A DNA stretch of 64,000 nucleotides. Origin: Microcella frigidaquae (GTDB lineage: Bacteria; Actinomycetota; Actinomycetes; Actinomycetales; Microbacteriaceae). Made by a program: the position numbers and the translations under genes. Within the stretch, counting starts at the first letter, position 1. Each line of letters begins with the position of its first letter. The notes under the pieces are model-generated. The model saw only the letters and a program-made list of their open reading frames with translations. It was not told the origin of the DNA and searched no databases. Shown here piece by piece: positions 26,722 to 35,049 of this stretch. The stretch lies in contig NZ_JACHBS010000001.1 of the NCBI RefSeq assembly GCF_014200395.1, forward strand, positions 62,001 through 126,000, written 5' to 3'.

Positions 26722-28179
26722 TCACCACTGCGAGGGTCGGTAGTCCTTCAGGAAGACGCCGAACAGGTCCTCGCCGGCCTCGCCGCGCACGATCGGGTCG
26801 TAGACCCGGGCGGCTCCGTCGACGAGGTCGAGCGGGGCATGGAAGCCCTCCTCGGCGAGCCGCAGCTTCGTCGGATGCGGGCGTTCGTCGGTGATCCAGC
26901 CGGTGTCCACGCTCGTCATGAGGATGCCGTCGTTCTCGAACATCTCGCGCGCGCTCGTGCGCGTCAGCATGTTCATCGCGGCCTTCGCCATGTTGGTGTG
27001 CGGGTGGCCGGGGCCTTTGTATCCGCGGCTGAAGACGCCCTCCATCGCGCTCACGTTCACGACGTAGGTGCGCGCGAACGGTGACGCCGCGAGCGAGGGC
27101 CGCAGCCGGTCGACGAGGATGAACGGGGCGACCGAATTCGCCAGCTGCACCTCGAGCATCTCGAGCGGCTCCACCGATCCGACGGCCTGCGTCCAGCTGT
27201 TGACGTCGTGCAGGTCGGGCACGAGGCCGCCGGCATCGATCGCGGTTCCGGCCTTGTGGCGGGCGAGGGATGCGCTCCCGGCCGTCATCGCCGCCTGCGT
27301 CAGATGCTCGGCCTTCGCCGCGGCTGCTGCGAGGATCGGGTGGGCGGAGACCGACTCGGCCAGGGCGAGCGGGTGCGGATCCATCGTGTGCCCGAAGGTG
27401 ACGAGCTCAGGCAGAGGCCCGTCGGGCAGCGGGGCCAGCTCCGCTTCGATGAGCGGCTGGTAGGCGCCGGGGGAGCGCCGCACGGTCTGCGCGGCGTTGT
27501 TGATGATGATGTCGAGCGGTCCGGCCGCGGCGACCGACTCGGCGAGGCCGATGACCTGAGCGGGGTCGCGCAGGTCGATGCCGACGATGCGCAACCGGTC
27601 GATCCAGTCGGCCGCGTCAGGCAGGGCCGAGAACCGGCGCACGGCATCCCGCGGGAACCGCGTCGTGATCGTCGTGTGGGCGCCGTCGCGCAACAGTCGC
27701 AGGGCGATGTACATGCCGATCTTGGCGCGCCCGCCGGTGAGCAGCGCGCGGCGTCCGGTCAGGTCGGTGCGGGCATTCCGCTTCGCGTGGTTGAGGCGTG
27801 CGCAGTCGGGGCACAGCTGGTGGTAGAAGGCATCGACGAGCGTGTACCGCTGCTTGCAGATGTAGCACGCCTGAGGGCGCGTGAGCTCGCCCGCGAAGGG
27901 CGCCTCGGTCGACGAGCTGATGTCGACGCCGCGCGTCTCGTCGTCGATGCGATCGGGGGAGCCGGTCGCCGTCGCCTCGATGACGGCCGTGTCGGCCGCG
28001 AGCACCTCGGCGCGCCTGGTCATGCGGCGATGCACCTTGACCGCACGGAACATGTGGGCGGTCGCGTGCCGCACCGCGATGAAGTCGGGATGCTCGTGGT
28101 CGAGCTCGTGCAGCGTGCTCAGCACCCGCAGTGTGGCGGCGAGGTCATCCGGATCGATCGCGGGGTGGTCGGAGGGCAC
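26722..28179 (-). CDS. SDR-type oxidoreductase with N-terminal zinc ribbon, catalytic Tyr replaced
   Basis: 485 residues. Residues 1-95 are helical. A four-Cys ribbon follows (C105, C108 in CYICKQ; C123, C126 in CPDC). The Rossmann domain begins at ALLTGGRAKIGMYIALRLL (145-163), with DIIINNAAQTVRR, and NVSAMEGVF carries the Ser. The YxxxK motif reads TNMAK, with the Tyr position filled by Thr, so classical SDR chemistry is doubtful. The C-terminus has SVDTGWITDERPHP and DGAARVYDPI. Substrate unknown. The GTG at 28179 has TAACCT 5 nt upstream (leaderless candidate). It follows the VIT gene by 15 nt. Confidence 0.8.
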   Translation of the reverse strand: MPSDHPAIDPDDLAATLRVLSTLHELDHEHPDFIAVRHATAHMFRAVKVHRRMTRRAEVLAADTAVIEATATGSPDRIDDETRGVDISSSTEAPFAGELTRPQACYICKQRYTLVDAFYHQLCPDCARLNHAKRNARTDLTGRRALLTGGRAKIGMYIALRLLRDGAHTTITTRFPRDAVRRFSALPDAADWIDRLRIVGIDLRDPAQVIGLAESVAAAGPLDIIINNAAQTVRRSPGAYQPLIEAELAPLPDGPLPELVTFGHTMDPHPLALAESVSAHPILAAAAAKAEHLTQAAMTAGSASLARHKAGTAIDAGGLVPDLHDVNSWTQAVGSVEPLEMLEVQLANSVAPFILVDRLRPSLAASPFARTYVVNVSAMEGVFSRGYKGPGHPHTNMAKAAMNMLTRTSAREMFENDGILMTSVDTGWITDERPHPTKLRLAEEGFHAPLDLVDGAARVYDPIVRGEAGEDLFGVFLKDYRPSQW

Positions 28180-28194
28180 ACGCCAGGTTATCGG

Positions 28195-28947
28195 CTAGGC
28201 GATGGTCGTCCCGAGCAGGGCACCGATCGCGAACGTCACGGCCAAGGCGATCGCGCCGCCCAGCACCACGCGCACGGTCGGCTTGAGCCAGGGGCTCTTG
28301 CCGAGGTAGGCGCCGAGCGCCCCGGTGATGCCGAGCGCGACGAGGGTGGCGACGAACGCGATCGGAATGCGCAGCTCGGCCGGCGGCAGGGTGATGGCGA
28401 GCATGGGCAGCACGGCACCGAGCAGGAAGGCCAGGAACGAGGCCCACGCGGCCTGCCAGGGCTTCAGCACCTCGTTCTCGTCGATGTGCAGCTCGGCTTC
28501 GAGGTGCGCGCCGAGGGCATCGTGCGCCGTGAGCTCCTCCGCGACCTTCTGCGCGGTCTCGGGGCTGAGCCCCTTCGCCTGGTAGATGCTCGCGAGCTCC
28601 GCGAGCTCCTGCTCGGGCATCTCCTCGAGCTCGCGCTTCTCCTTCGCGATGAGCGCGGTCTGACTGTCGCGCGCGCTCGCCACCGAGACGTACTCGCCGA
28701 GGGCCATCGAGATGGCGCCACCGACGACCGCGGCTGCGCCCGCGGTGATGATCGGCGCGAGCTCGCTCGTCGCTCCGGCGACGCCGACGACGACCGCGGC
28801 GACCGAGACGATGCCGTCGTTCGCCCCGAGCACCCCGGCGCGGAGCTTGTTGAGCCCGTCGCTGAACGCGCCGCGGTCGTGGGGTTCGGCGTCGTGCGGG
28901 GTGTGGTCGGAGGAGGTCGTCGAGCCGTCGGTCATGCCTTCAGTCAA
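28195..28947 (-). CDS. VIT/CCC1-family iron or manganese transporter
   Basis: About 250 residues. The family signature GVLGANDGIVSVAAVVVGVA (38-57) is in helix 1. Helix 2 has AISMALGEYVSVASARDSQ, with metal-site Glu and Asp. A cytoplasmic acidic helical region (KEKRELEEMPEQELAEL and on) matches the metal-binding domain, and three C-terminal helices follow. It moves Fe2+ or Mn2+ out of the cytosol in known members. The TTG at 28947 has GGTGGAG at good spacing; an ATG at 28935 is the alternative start but has poor spacing. A DtxR-like box overlaps the promoter region. Confidence 0.88.
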   Translation of the reverse strand: MTEGMTDGSTTSSDHTPHDAEPHDRGAFSDGLNKLRAGVLGANDGIVSVAAVVVGVAGATSELAPIITAGAAAVVGGAISMALGEYVSVASARDSQTALIAKEKRELEEMPEQELAELASIYQAKGLSPETAQKVAEELTAHDALGAHLEAELHIDENEVLKPWQAAWASFLAFLLGAVLPMLAITLPPAELRIPIAFVATLVALGITGALGAYLGKSPWLKPTVRVVLGGAIALAVTFAIGALLGTTIA

Positions 28948-28966
28948 CTCGTCTCCACCTCAACCC

Positions 28967-28985
28967 TCAAGGAAGGCAAGCCTGA
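28967..28985 (-). promoter_or_regulatory. Candidate DtxR/IdeR iron box upstream of the VIT gene
   Basis: The minus strand reads TCAGGCTTGCCTTCCTTGA and matches the 19-bp DtxR consensus TWAGGTTAGSCTAACCTWA at 12 positions, with a clean AGGCTTGCCT core. It lies about 20 nt before the TTG start of a probable iron transporter, the expected target type. Binding is inferred. Confidence 0.4.
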
Positions 28986-29109
28986 GCTATGCATCGGCCT
29001 GTCATTCCGGTTTCGGCATACGCGGGTGCGTAGAGTCGAGAGCATCTGGCGAGCATCCGTTCGCACCCCGCGCCGGCTGGGAAGTCGCATACCGACCCCG
29101 AAGGCTGCT

Positions 29110-30228
29110 GTGTCCTCTCTCTCCTCTGTCTCCCCTTCCGGTTCCCTCGGCGCGCTGCGCCCGACGACCCCGCGCAACCCGGGGGCCCCGCAGCTCACCG
29201 CGTCGTACGGCGCCCTCATGCGCACCGTGCGCGATGCCGGGCTGCTGCGTCGCCGCGAGGGGTTCTACTACGCGGTCTTCGGCGCGCTCGCGCTCGCCCT
29301 CGGCGGCATCATCACCGGCATGGTGCTGCTCGGCGACAGCTGGTTCCAGTTGCTCATGGCCGGAGCGCTCGGCATCGTCCTGACGCAGATCGCCTTCGTC
29401 ACCCACGAGGCCTCGCACCGCCAGATCTTCGCCTCCGGCCGGGTGAACGACTGGGTCGGTCGCATCCTCGCGACCGCCGTCGTCGGCATCAGCTACCACT
29501 GGTGGATGCACAAGCACACGCGCCACCACGCGAAGCCGAACCAGAAGGGCGCCGACCCCGACATCGAGCAGGACACGATCGCGTTCCTGCCGGAGGACGC
29601 GGCGAAGTCGGGCCGCGTGTTCGCGCTCATTACGCGCAATCAGGGCTGGCTGTTCTTCCCGCTGCTCACCCTCGAGGGCATCAACCTGCACGCGCGCTCC
29701 ATCGCCTCGCTCTTCGAGCGCGGCCGGGTCGAGCACCGGATGCTCGAGCTGGGTCTGATCGCGCTGCGGCTGGGGCTGTACGTCGCCGTGCTGTTCTGGT
29801 TCCTGCCGCTCGGCATGGCCTTCGCCTTCCTCGGCGTGCAGCTGGCGGTGTTCGGCGTCTACATGGGTGCGTCGTTCGCGCCCAACCACAAGGGCATGCC
29901 GATCCTCGAGGCCGACAGCCGGCTCGACTTCCTGCAGCGCCAGATCGTCACCTCGCGCAACCTCAAGGGCGGGTGGTGGGCGACGGTGCTGTTCGGCGGG
30001 CTCAACCACCAGGTCGAGCACCACCTCTTCCCGAACATGCCCCGCCCGGCTCTGTCACGAGCGCGCGACATCGTGCGCGAGTACGCCCAGTCGACGGGCA
30101 TCCCGTACACCGAGACGGGCATCCTGCGCTCGTACGGCATCGTCGTGCAGTACCTCAACCGGGTGGGGCTGTCGGCTCGCGATCCCTTCGACTGCCCGCT
30201 CGTCAACCAGTTCCGGCGTTCGGCCTAG
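29110..30228 (+). CDS. Membrane fatty-acid desaturase
   Basis: 372 residues. It introduces double bonds in acyl chains using a di-iron centre at the membrane. All three His boxes are present: HEASH (about 99-103), HKHTRHH (about 135-141) and HQVEHH (about 302-307). Four hydrophobic segments pair up around them ([34 protein letters not shown], and two near 215-255). It resembles acyl-lipid or acyl-CoA desaturases of actinobacteria (DesA3-like). GTG at 29110 with GAAGG upstream; TAGAGT near 29029 may be its -10. The electron donor is not encoded nearby. A hairpin follows the gene. Confidence 0.9.
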   Translation: MSSLSSVSPSGSLGALRPTTPRNPGAPQLTASYGALMRTVRDAGLLRRREGFYYAVFGALALALGGIITGMVLLGDSWFQLLMAGALGIVLTQIAFVTHEASHRQIFASGRVNDWVGRILATAVVGISYHWWMHKHTRHHAKPNQKGADPDIEQDTIAFLPEDAAKSGRVFALITRNQGWLFFPLLTLEGINLHARSIASLFERGRVEHRMLELGLIALRLGLYVAVLFWFLPLGMAFAFLGVQLAVFGVYMGASFAPNHKGMPILEADSRLDFLQRQIVTSRNLKGGWWATVLFGGLNHQVEHHLFPNMPRPALSRARDIVREYAQSTGIPYTETGILRSYGIVVQYLNRVGLSARDPFDCPLVNQFRRSA

Positions 30229-30305
30229 GCGCGCCCGCCGGCCGGTTGGCTCGGCAGCCTGCCGGCTCGCCGGCCGCCGCGTTCCTAGCCGACGAGGTGT
30301 GCCCC

Positions 30306-30347
30306 TTCTGTCATGAGTGGCGGAACTTTTCGCACCTCATGCCAGAA
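30306..30347. repeat. Intergenic inverted repeat between desaturase and ppgK
   Basis: TTCTGTCATGAGTGGCG (30306-30322) faces CGCACCTCATGCCAGAA (30331-30347), pairing at 14 of 17 positions around an 8-nt loop GAACTTTT. It lies between two convergent genes and is a possible bidirectional terminator or an inserted palindrome. Single copy in this window. Confidence 0.65.
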
Positions 30348-30376
30348 ACCACGCCACACGTCGGGGGAGGCCGGCC

Positions 30377-31144
30377 TCAGCGCTGGTGCTCGGTCGCCAA
30401 GGCCGCGGCGCCGATGATGCCGGCGTTGTTGCGCAGCGCAGCCGGCACGATCGGGGTGCGCACGTCGATCAGCGGCACGAACTCCTCGTGCTGCTTCGAG
30501 ATGCCGCCGCCGATGACGAACAGGTCGGGCGAGAACAGCCGCTCGAGGTAGCCGTAGTAGCGGGTGAGGCGAGTCGCCCAGTCGGCGAACGAGAGCCCCT
30601 CGCGCTCGCGCGCCGAGTTCGCCGCCCCGGTCTCGGCATCGCGGCCGTCGAGCTCGAGGTGACCGAGCTCGCTGTTGGGCACGAGCACGCCGTTGTAGAT
30701 GAGGGCGCTGCCGATTCCCGTGCCGAGGGTCGTCATGAGCACGAGCCCGCGCTGCCCGCGTGCCGCACCGAACACCGCCTCGGCGTAGCCCGCCGCGTCG
30801 GCGTCGTTCACGAAGTGGATGTCGCGGCCGAGCGCCTCGCTGAAGGCGGTGTCGGCGTCGAGGCCGATCCAGCGCTCGCTGACGTTCGCCGCCGACATCG
30901 TGCGGCCGCGCAGCACGACCGCGGGAAAGCAGACGCCGATGTGGGCGACGTCGTCGAGCGCGGTTCCGCTCAGGTCGCTGAGCTCGTCGGCCAGCTGGCG
31001 CACGCTCGTGATGATCGCCTCGGGCTCACCGCCGTCGGGGGTGGGCAGCTTGACGCGCTCGCTGGCGAGCTCGCCCGCATCCAGGTCGACGAGGGCCCCC
31101 TTGATGCCGGTGCCGCCGATGTCGATGCCGAGAGCGAGAGCCAT
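30377..31144 (-). CDS. ppgK: Polyphosphate glucokinase (ROK family)
   Basis: 255 residues. It phosphorylates glucose using polyphosphate and/or ATP. The N-terminal phosphate loop is [16 protein letters not shown] (6-21). [11 protein letters not shown] has the catalytic Asp, [12 protein letters not shown] is the second phosphate loop, and [19 protein letters not shown] carries sugar-binding Glu/His. The [14 protein letters not shown] and [13 protein letters not shown] blocks are typical of PPGK rather than plain glucokinases. ATG at 31144 with GGAAGGA upstream. It follows map by 50 nt in the same direction. Confidence 0.93.
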   Translation of the reverse strand: MALALGIDIGGTGIKGALVDLDAGELASERVKLPTPDGGEPEAIITSVRQLADELSDLSGTALDDVAHIGVCFPAVVLRGRTMSAANVSERWIGLDADTAFSEALGRDIHFVNDADAAGYAEAVFGAARGQRGLVLMTTLGTGIGSALIYNGVLVPNSELGHLELDGRDAETGAANSAREREGLSFADWATRLTRYYGYLERLFSPDLFVIGGGISKQHEEFVPLIDVRTPIVPAALRNNAGIIGAAALATEHQR

Positions 31145-31194
31145 GGGCGGGTCCTTCCGGTCGAGGTGCGGCTGAAGTGCGGGCGGGCGCGTGG

Positions 31195-32061
31195 TCAGGG
31201 CAGCGTCAGGATCTCGGCGCCGCGCTCGGTCACGACGAGCGTGTGCTCGAACTGGGCGCTGAGCGACTTGTCCTTTGTCGTGACCGTCCAGTCGTCGGCC
31301 CAGAGGTCCCACTCGATCGTGCCGAGGGTCAGCATGGGCTCGATCGTGAACACCATGCCCACCTCCATCACCGTGGCGTAGTCGGGCGCGGCGTCGTAGT
31401 GCGGCACGATGAGCCCGGAGTGGAACGAGCGCCCGACCCCGTGGCCGGTGAAGTCGCGCACGACGCCGTAGCCGAAGCGCTTCGCGTAGGCCTCGATCGC
31501 GCGGCCGATCACGTTGATCTGGCGGCCGGGCGCCACGGCCTTGATGCCGCGGTTGAGGGCCTCCTGCGTGCGCTCGACGAGCAGGCGCGCATCCTCGCTC
31601 GGGGTTCCGGCGATGAAGGTCTTGTTGAGGTCGCCGTGCACGCCGTTCTTGTAGGCGGTGATGTCGATGTTCACGATGTCGCCCTCGGCGATGACGGTGT
31701 CGTCGGGGATGCCGTGGCAGATGACCTCGTTGAGGCTCGTGCAGCACGACTTCGGAAAGCCGCGGTAGCCGAGGGTCGAGGGGTAGGCGTCGTGGTCGAG
31801 CAGGAACTCGTGGGCGATGCGGTCGAGCTCGTCGGTCGTCACGCCGGGCGCGATTGCCGCACCGACGGCTTCGACGGCCTGCGCGGCGATGCGTCCGCTG
31901 TGGCGGATGAGCTCGATCGTCTCAGCGTCGTAGACGTCGCCGCCGACGTGCGGGGCGGGCATCGGCTTGCCCACGTACTCGGGGCGCGGGATGCTCAGCG
32001 GCACGGTGCGCTGCGGGGAGAGTCGCCCGGCGACGAGGTGACCAGAGTCGTCGCGAGGCAT
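31195..32061 (-). CDS. map: Methionine aminopeptidase, type I
   Basis: 288 residues, with a 40-residue N-terminal extension typical of actinobacterial MapB ([12 protein letters not shown] linker). It removes the initiator Met after deformylation. Metal ligands are visible: the two Asp in [19 protein letters not shown], His in [10 protein letters not shown], Glu in [10 protein letters not shown] and Glu in [11 protein letters not shown]. The substrate His is in [12 protein letters not shown] at 32061; TAGACT lies 7 nt upstream, so it is probably leaderless. It appears to head an operon with ppgK. Confidence 0.96.
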   Translation of the reverse strand: MPRDDSGHLVAGRLSPQRTVPLSIPRPEYVGKPMPAPHVGGDVYDAETIELIRHSGRIAAQAVEAVGAAIAPGVTTDELDRIAHEFLLDHDAYPSTLGYRGFPKSCCTSLNEVICHGIPDDTVIAEGDIVNIDITAYKNGVHGDLNKTFIAGTPSEDARLLVERTQEALNRGIKAVAPGRQINVIGRAIEAYAKRFGYGVVRDFTGHGVGRSFHSGLIVPHYDAAPDYATVMEVGMVFTIEPMLTLGTIEWDLWADDWTVTTKDKSLSAQFEHTLVVTERGAEILTLP

Positions 32062-32074
32062 AGGGTCGAGTCTA
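32062..32074 (-). promoter_or_regulatory. Leaderless promoter of map
   Basis: TAGACT (32069-32074, minus strand) is 7 nt before the ATG at 32061, with no ribosome-binding site. Confidence 0.55.
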
Positions 32075-32115
32075 CCGAGCCGCGCCTGCGCCTCGGCGCG
32101 GGGGAGGAGCGGCTC

Positions 32116-32295
32116 ATGGCCGAGCACGACGACAAGCACTGGTGGTACAACCACAAGACCGGCGAGGTCGAGCAGGGCCCGCAGTCGCTCGGCAGCGACC
32201 GCGACGGCCCCTACGCGAGCGAGGCCGACGCCCGCCGCGCCCCCGAGATCGCGCGCGAGCGCGCCCGCGCGTGGGCGGCCGACGAAGAGGAATAA
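32116..32295 (+). CDS. Small acidic conserved protein (KHWWYN type)
   Basis: 59 residues. It starts [20 protein letters not shown]; the WWYN..TG.VE.G motif followed by a SPOR-like S..G.Y....A block occurs in many small actinobacterial proteins next to map. The C-terminus is charged ([14 protein letters not shown]). Function unknown. The ATG at 32116 is supported by GGGGAGGAGC 7 nt upstream. It is divergent from map, 54 bp away. Confidence 0.75.
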   Translation: MAEHDDKHWWYNHKTGEVEQGPQSLGSDRDGPYASEADARRAPEIARERARAWAADEEE

Positions 32296-32314
32296 CCTCC
32301 GCCACCCGACCACC

Positions 32315-32375
32315 CCAGATCTGGGCCGAAACGGCGCATCCGGGTCCGCTGACAGCCCGTTCGGGCCAGATCTGG
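32315..32375. repeat. Intergenic inverted repeat with CCAGATCTGG termini
   Basis: CCAGATCTGGGCCGAAACGG (32315-32334) and CCGTTCGGGCCAGATCTGG (32357-32375) are near-perfect inverted copies. Each arm ends in the 10-bp palindrome CCAGATCTGG. It lies between the small KHWWYN gene and convergent panB and may terminate both. Single copy in this window. Confidence 0.65.
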
Positions 32376-32397
32376 CAGAAAAAGGCGGAAGGCTGCG

Positions 32398-33246
32398 CTA
32401 GTCGGTGCGGTCGCGCAGGGCCTGCTCGGCGCTCTCGTCGCTGTAGCTGTGCGCCTCGTCGGGGTAGGCGCCCGACTCGACGTCGGCCTTGTACGCGAGC
32501 GCCGCATCCCGCAGCACCTGCCGCAGGTTGGCGTACTGCTTGACGAACTTCGGGATGCGCCCGCCGGTCAGCCCGGCCCAGTCGGTCCAGACGACGAGCT
32601 GGCCGTCGCAGTGCGGGCCGCCGCCGACGCTGATCGTCGGAATCGACAGCTCGGCCGTAATGCGCTTCGCGACCTCGGCCGGGATCATCTCGAGCACGAC
32701 GGCGAACGCGCCGGCTTCCTCGACCGCGTGCGCGTCGGCGAGAAGCTGCTCGGCCGCCTCGCCGCGGCCCTGGATGACGTGGCCGCCGAGCCCGTGCTCG
32801 CTCTGCGGCGTGAAGCCGATGTGGGCCATGACCGGGATGCCCGCCGACACGATGCGGCGAATCTGCTTGGCCGACCGCACCCCGCCCTCGAGCTTCACGG
32901 CGTGCGCGCCCGTCTCTTTCATGAACCGGAACGCCGTGTGCAGGGCCTCTTCGGGCCCCGTCTCGTACGAGCCGAAGGGCATGTCGGCGACGACGAGGGC
33001 GCGACTGACGCCGTTGACGACGCCGCGCGTGAGCGGGATGAGGTCGTCGATCGTGACGGGCAGCGTCGTGTCGTAGCCGAGCACGGTGTTGCCCGCCGAG
33101 TCGCCGACGAGCAGGAAGTCGATGCCCGCCTCATCGAAGATCTGCGCCGTGAGCACGTCGTACGACGTGAGCCCGGTGATCTTGATCCCTTGCTCTTTCG
33201 CTCTCGCGAAGTGACGGGTGCGGACGCGCTTCGGTGCCTCAGCCAT
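32398..33246 (-). CDS. panB: 3-methyl-2-oxobutanoate hydroxymethyltransferase
   Basis: 282 residues, TIM barrel. First step of pantothenate synthesis (ketopantoate from 2-oxoisovalerate and methylene-tetrahydrofolate). The motifs are LTSYDVLTAQIFDEAGIDFL, VGDSAGNTVLGYDTTLPVT (metal Asp), ADMPFGSYE (Asp), VKLEGG (Glu/Lys region), HIGFTPQSEH and the catalytic Glu in VVLEMIPAEVA. ATG at 33246; TAGGGT lies 7 nt upstream. It follows nadE by 22 nt but seems to have its own leaderless promoter. Confidence 0.96.
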   Translation of the reverse strand: MAEAPKRVRTRHFARAKEQGIKITGLTSYDVLTAQIFDEAGIDFLLVGDSAGNTVLGYDTTLPVTIDDLIPLTRGVVNGVSRALVVADMPFGSYETGPEEALHTAFRFMKETGAHAVKLEGGVRSAKQIRRIVSAGIPVMAHIGFTPQSEHGLGGHVIQGRGEAAEQLLADAHAVEEAGAFAVVLEMIPAEVAKRITAELSIPTISVGGGPHCDGQLVVWTDWAGLTGGRIPKFVKQYANLRQVLRDAALAYKADVESGAYPDEAHSYSDESAEQALRDRTD

Positions 33247-33259
33247 GCGCCCCACCCTA
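33247..33259 (-). promoter_or_regulatory. Leaderless promoter of panB
   Basis: TAGGGT (33254-33259, minus strand) is 7 nt before the ATG at 33246, within the short nadE-panB gap. Confidence 0.5.
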
Positions 33260-33268
33260 GCCCGCGCG

Positions 33269-35002
33269 TCAGCGAGTCGGGCGGTAGGTAATCGGCATCC
33301 GCCGGTCACGACCGAAGGCCATGCCCGAGATCTTCGGCCCGATCGCGCCCTGCCGGCGCTTCCACTCGGCGCGATCGACGAGCCGCGTGACGAAGTCGAC
33401 GGTCGCGGCATCGAAGCCCAGGGCCACGACGTCGTCGCGCCCGAGCTCGCGCCCCACGTAGGCGTCGAGGATCGCGTCGAGCACCTCGTAGGGCGGCAAG
33501 GTGTCCTGGTCGACCTGGCCGGGCCGCAGCTCGGCGCTCGGCGGCTTCACGATGGAGTTCTCCGGAATAGGCGGGGTCTCGCCGCGCGCCTGCGCCGCCT
33601 CGTTGCGCCAGCGCGCGAGCTCCCACACGAGCATCTTCGGAACATCCTTGATCGGTGCGAACCCGCCGACCGAGTCGCCGTAGATCGTCGAGTAGCCGAC
33701 GGCGAGCTCGGTCTTGTTGCCCGTCGTGAGCACGAGGTGCCCGTGCATGTTCGACAGCCCCATGAGGATGATCGCCCGGATGCGCGCCTGCAGGTTCTCG
33801 GCCGCGACGCCGTCGAGCGCGAGCTGGGTCTCGACCGGCGCCACGAGGTCGGCGATCGGCTCGACCGAGTAGTGCAGCCCGATTCGCTCGGCGAGGTCGT
33901 CGGCGTCGCTGCGCGAGTGGTCGGAGCTCCAGCGCGAGGGCATCGAGACGCCGTAGACGTTCTCGGCCCCGATGGCATCGGCCGCGATGGCCGCGCACAC
34001 GCTCGAGTCGATGCCGCCCGACAGGCCCAGGATCACGCTGCGGAAGCCGTTCTTGCGCACGTAGTCGCGCGTGCCGGTGACGAGGGCGTTCCAGAGCTGC
34101 TCGCGGTCATCCGGCAACACGGCGATGTCCGCCGGCACGGGATGCTCGCTCGGGGCCCCGCCACCCGCGAGCTTGACCCGCCGGACGTTCGGGGGCAGCT
34201 CGGTGTCGGTGGCCGCGGCCGCCTCGACGTCGACCACCAGCAGGTGCTCCGAGAACTGGGGGGCACGGGCGAGGATGCCGCCCTGCCCGTCGACGACGAC
34301 GCTGTCGCCGTCGAACACGAGGTCGTCCTGCCCACCGACGATGTTCACGTAGGCCACGACGGTGTCGGTCTCGACCGCGCGGCGCGTGACGAGCGGCAGC
34401 CGCACCTCGTCCTTGTCGCGCTCGAAGGGCGAGGCGTTGATGACGAGCAGCACGCCCGCGTCCGACTCGAGCACGCGGCCGACCGGCCCGCCGTCGCGCC
34501 AGAGGTCTTCACAGATGATGAGCGCGACGTCGACGCCGCCGAGCCGCAGCACGAGCAGCTCGTCGCCCGGGATGAAGATGCGGTACTCGTCGAACACCCC
34601 GTAGTTGGGCAGGTGGTGCTTGGCGTAGCGGGCGACGATGCGGCCGCCCTGCAGCACGCTCGCGCAGTTCTGGGCGATCGCGGTGGGCGCGTTCGACGTG
34701 CCGAGCAGCCGCGGCTCGTGCGGGCCGTCGGGATGCCCGACGACGACCGGGAGGTGTCCGAGACCCTCGGCCTCGAGCCGTGCGGCGAGGGCGGTGACGG
34801 CCGTCCCTGCGTCCACGAGGAACGACGGTCGCGAGGCCAGGTCCTCGATGGGGTAGCCGGTGAGCGCCATCTCGCCGAGGGCGAGCAGATCGGCGCCCTG
34901 CGCGGCCGCCGCTCGCGCCGCTGCGACGATCTGCTCGGCATTTCCGGCGAGGTCGCCGACGACGGGGTTCGACTGGCCGAGAGCCAAGCGCAGGCGGGGC
35001 AT
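33269..35002 (-). CDS. nadE: Glutamine-dependent NAD+ synthetase
   Basis: 577 residues. The N-terminal nitrilase-type glutaminase has the Glu-Lys-Cys triad: E44 (ALGEMALTGYP), K128 (ARYAKHHLPNYG) and C164 (LIICEDLWRD). The C-terminal NAD synthetase has the PP-loop LGLSGGIDSSV (about 322-332) and the NKTELAVGYSTIYGD motif. It amidates nicotinate adenine dinucleotide using Gln-derived ammonia. ATG at 35002 with TAGGCT 7 nt upstream. It is divergent from glnA2, both being glutamine-related genes. Confidence 0.96.
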   Translation of the reverse strand: MPRLRLALGQSNPVVGDLAGNAEQIVAAARAAAAQGADLLALGEMALTGYPIEDLASRPSFLVDAGTAVTALAARLEAEGLGHLPVVVGHPDGPHEPRLLGTSNAPTAIAQNCASVLQGGRIVARYAKHHLPNYGVFDEYRIFIPGDELLVLRLGGVDVALIICEDLWRDGGPVGRVLESDAGVLLVINASPFERDKDEVRLPLVTRRAVETDTVVAYVNIVGGQDDLVFDGDSVVVDGQGGILARAPQFSEHLLVVDVEAAAATDTELPPNVRRVKLAGGGAPSEHPVPADIAVLPDDREQLWNALVTGTRDYVRKNGFRSVILGLSGGIDSSVCAAIAADAIGAENVYGVSMPSRWSSDHSRSDADDLAERIGLHYSVEPIADLVAPVETQLALDGVAAENLQARIRAIILMGLSNMHGHLVLTTGNKTELAVGYSTIYGDSVGGFAPIKDVPKMLVWELARWRNEAAQARGETPPIPENSIVKPPSAELRPGQVDQDTLPPYEVLDAILDAYVGRELGRDDVVALGFDAATVDFVTRLVDRAEWKRRQGAIGPKISGMAFGRDRRMPITYRPTR

Positions 35003-35049
35003 ACCCGTTAGCCTAATGGCGGGTTTTCGGCCGTGATCGAGGGAGAGAT
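35003..35049. promoter_or_regulatory. Divergent promoter region, nadE and glnA2
   Basis: 47 bp. On the minus strand TAGGCT (35010-35015) is 7 nt before the nadE ATG. On the plus strand GAGGGAGAG immediately before the GTG at 35050 acts as a ribosome-binding site for glnA2. Confidence 0.5.
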
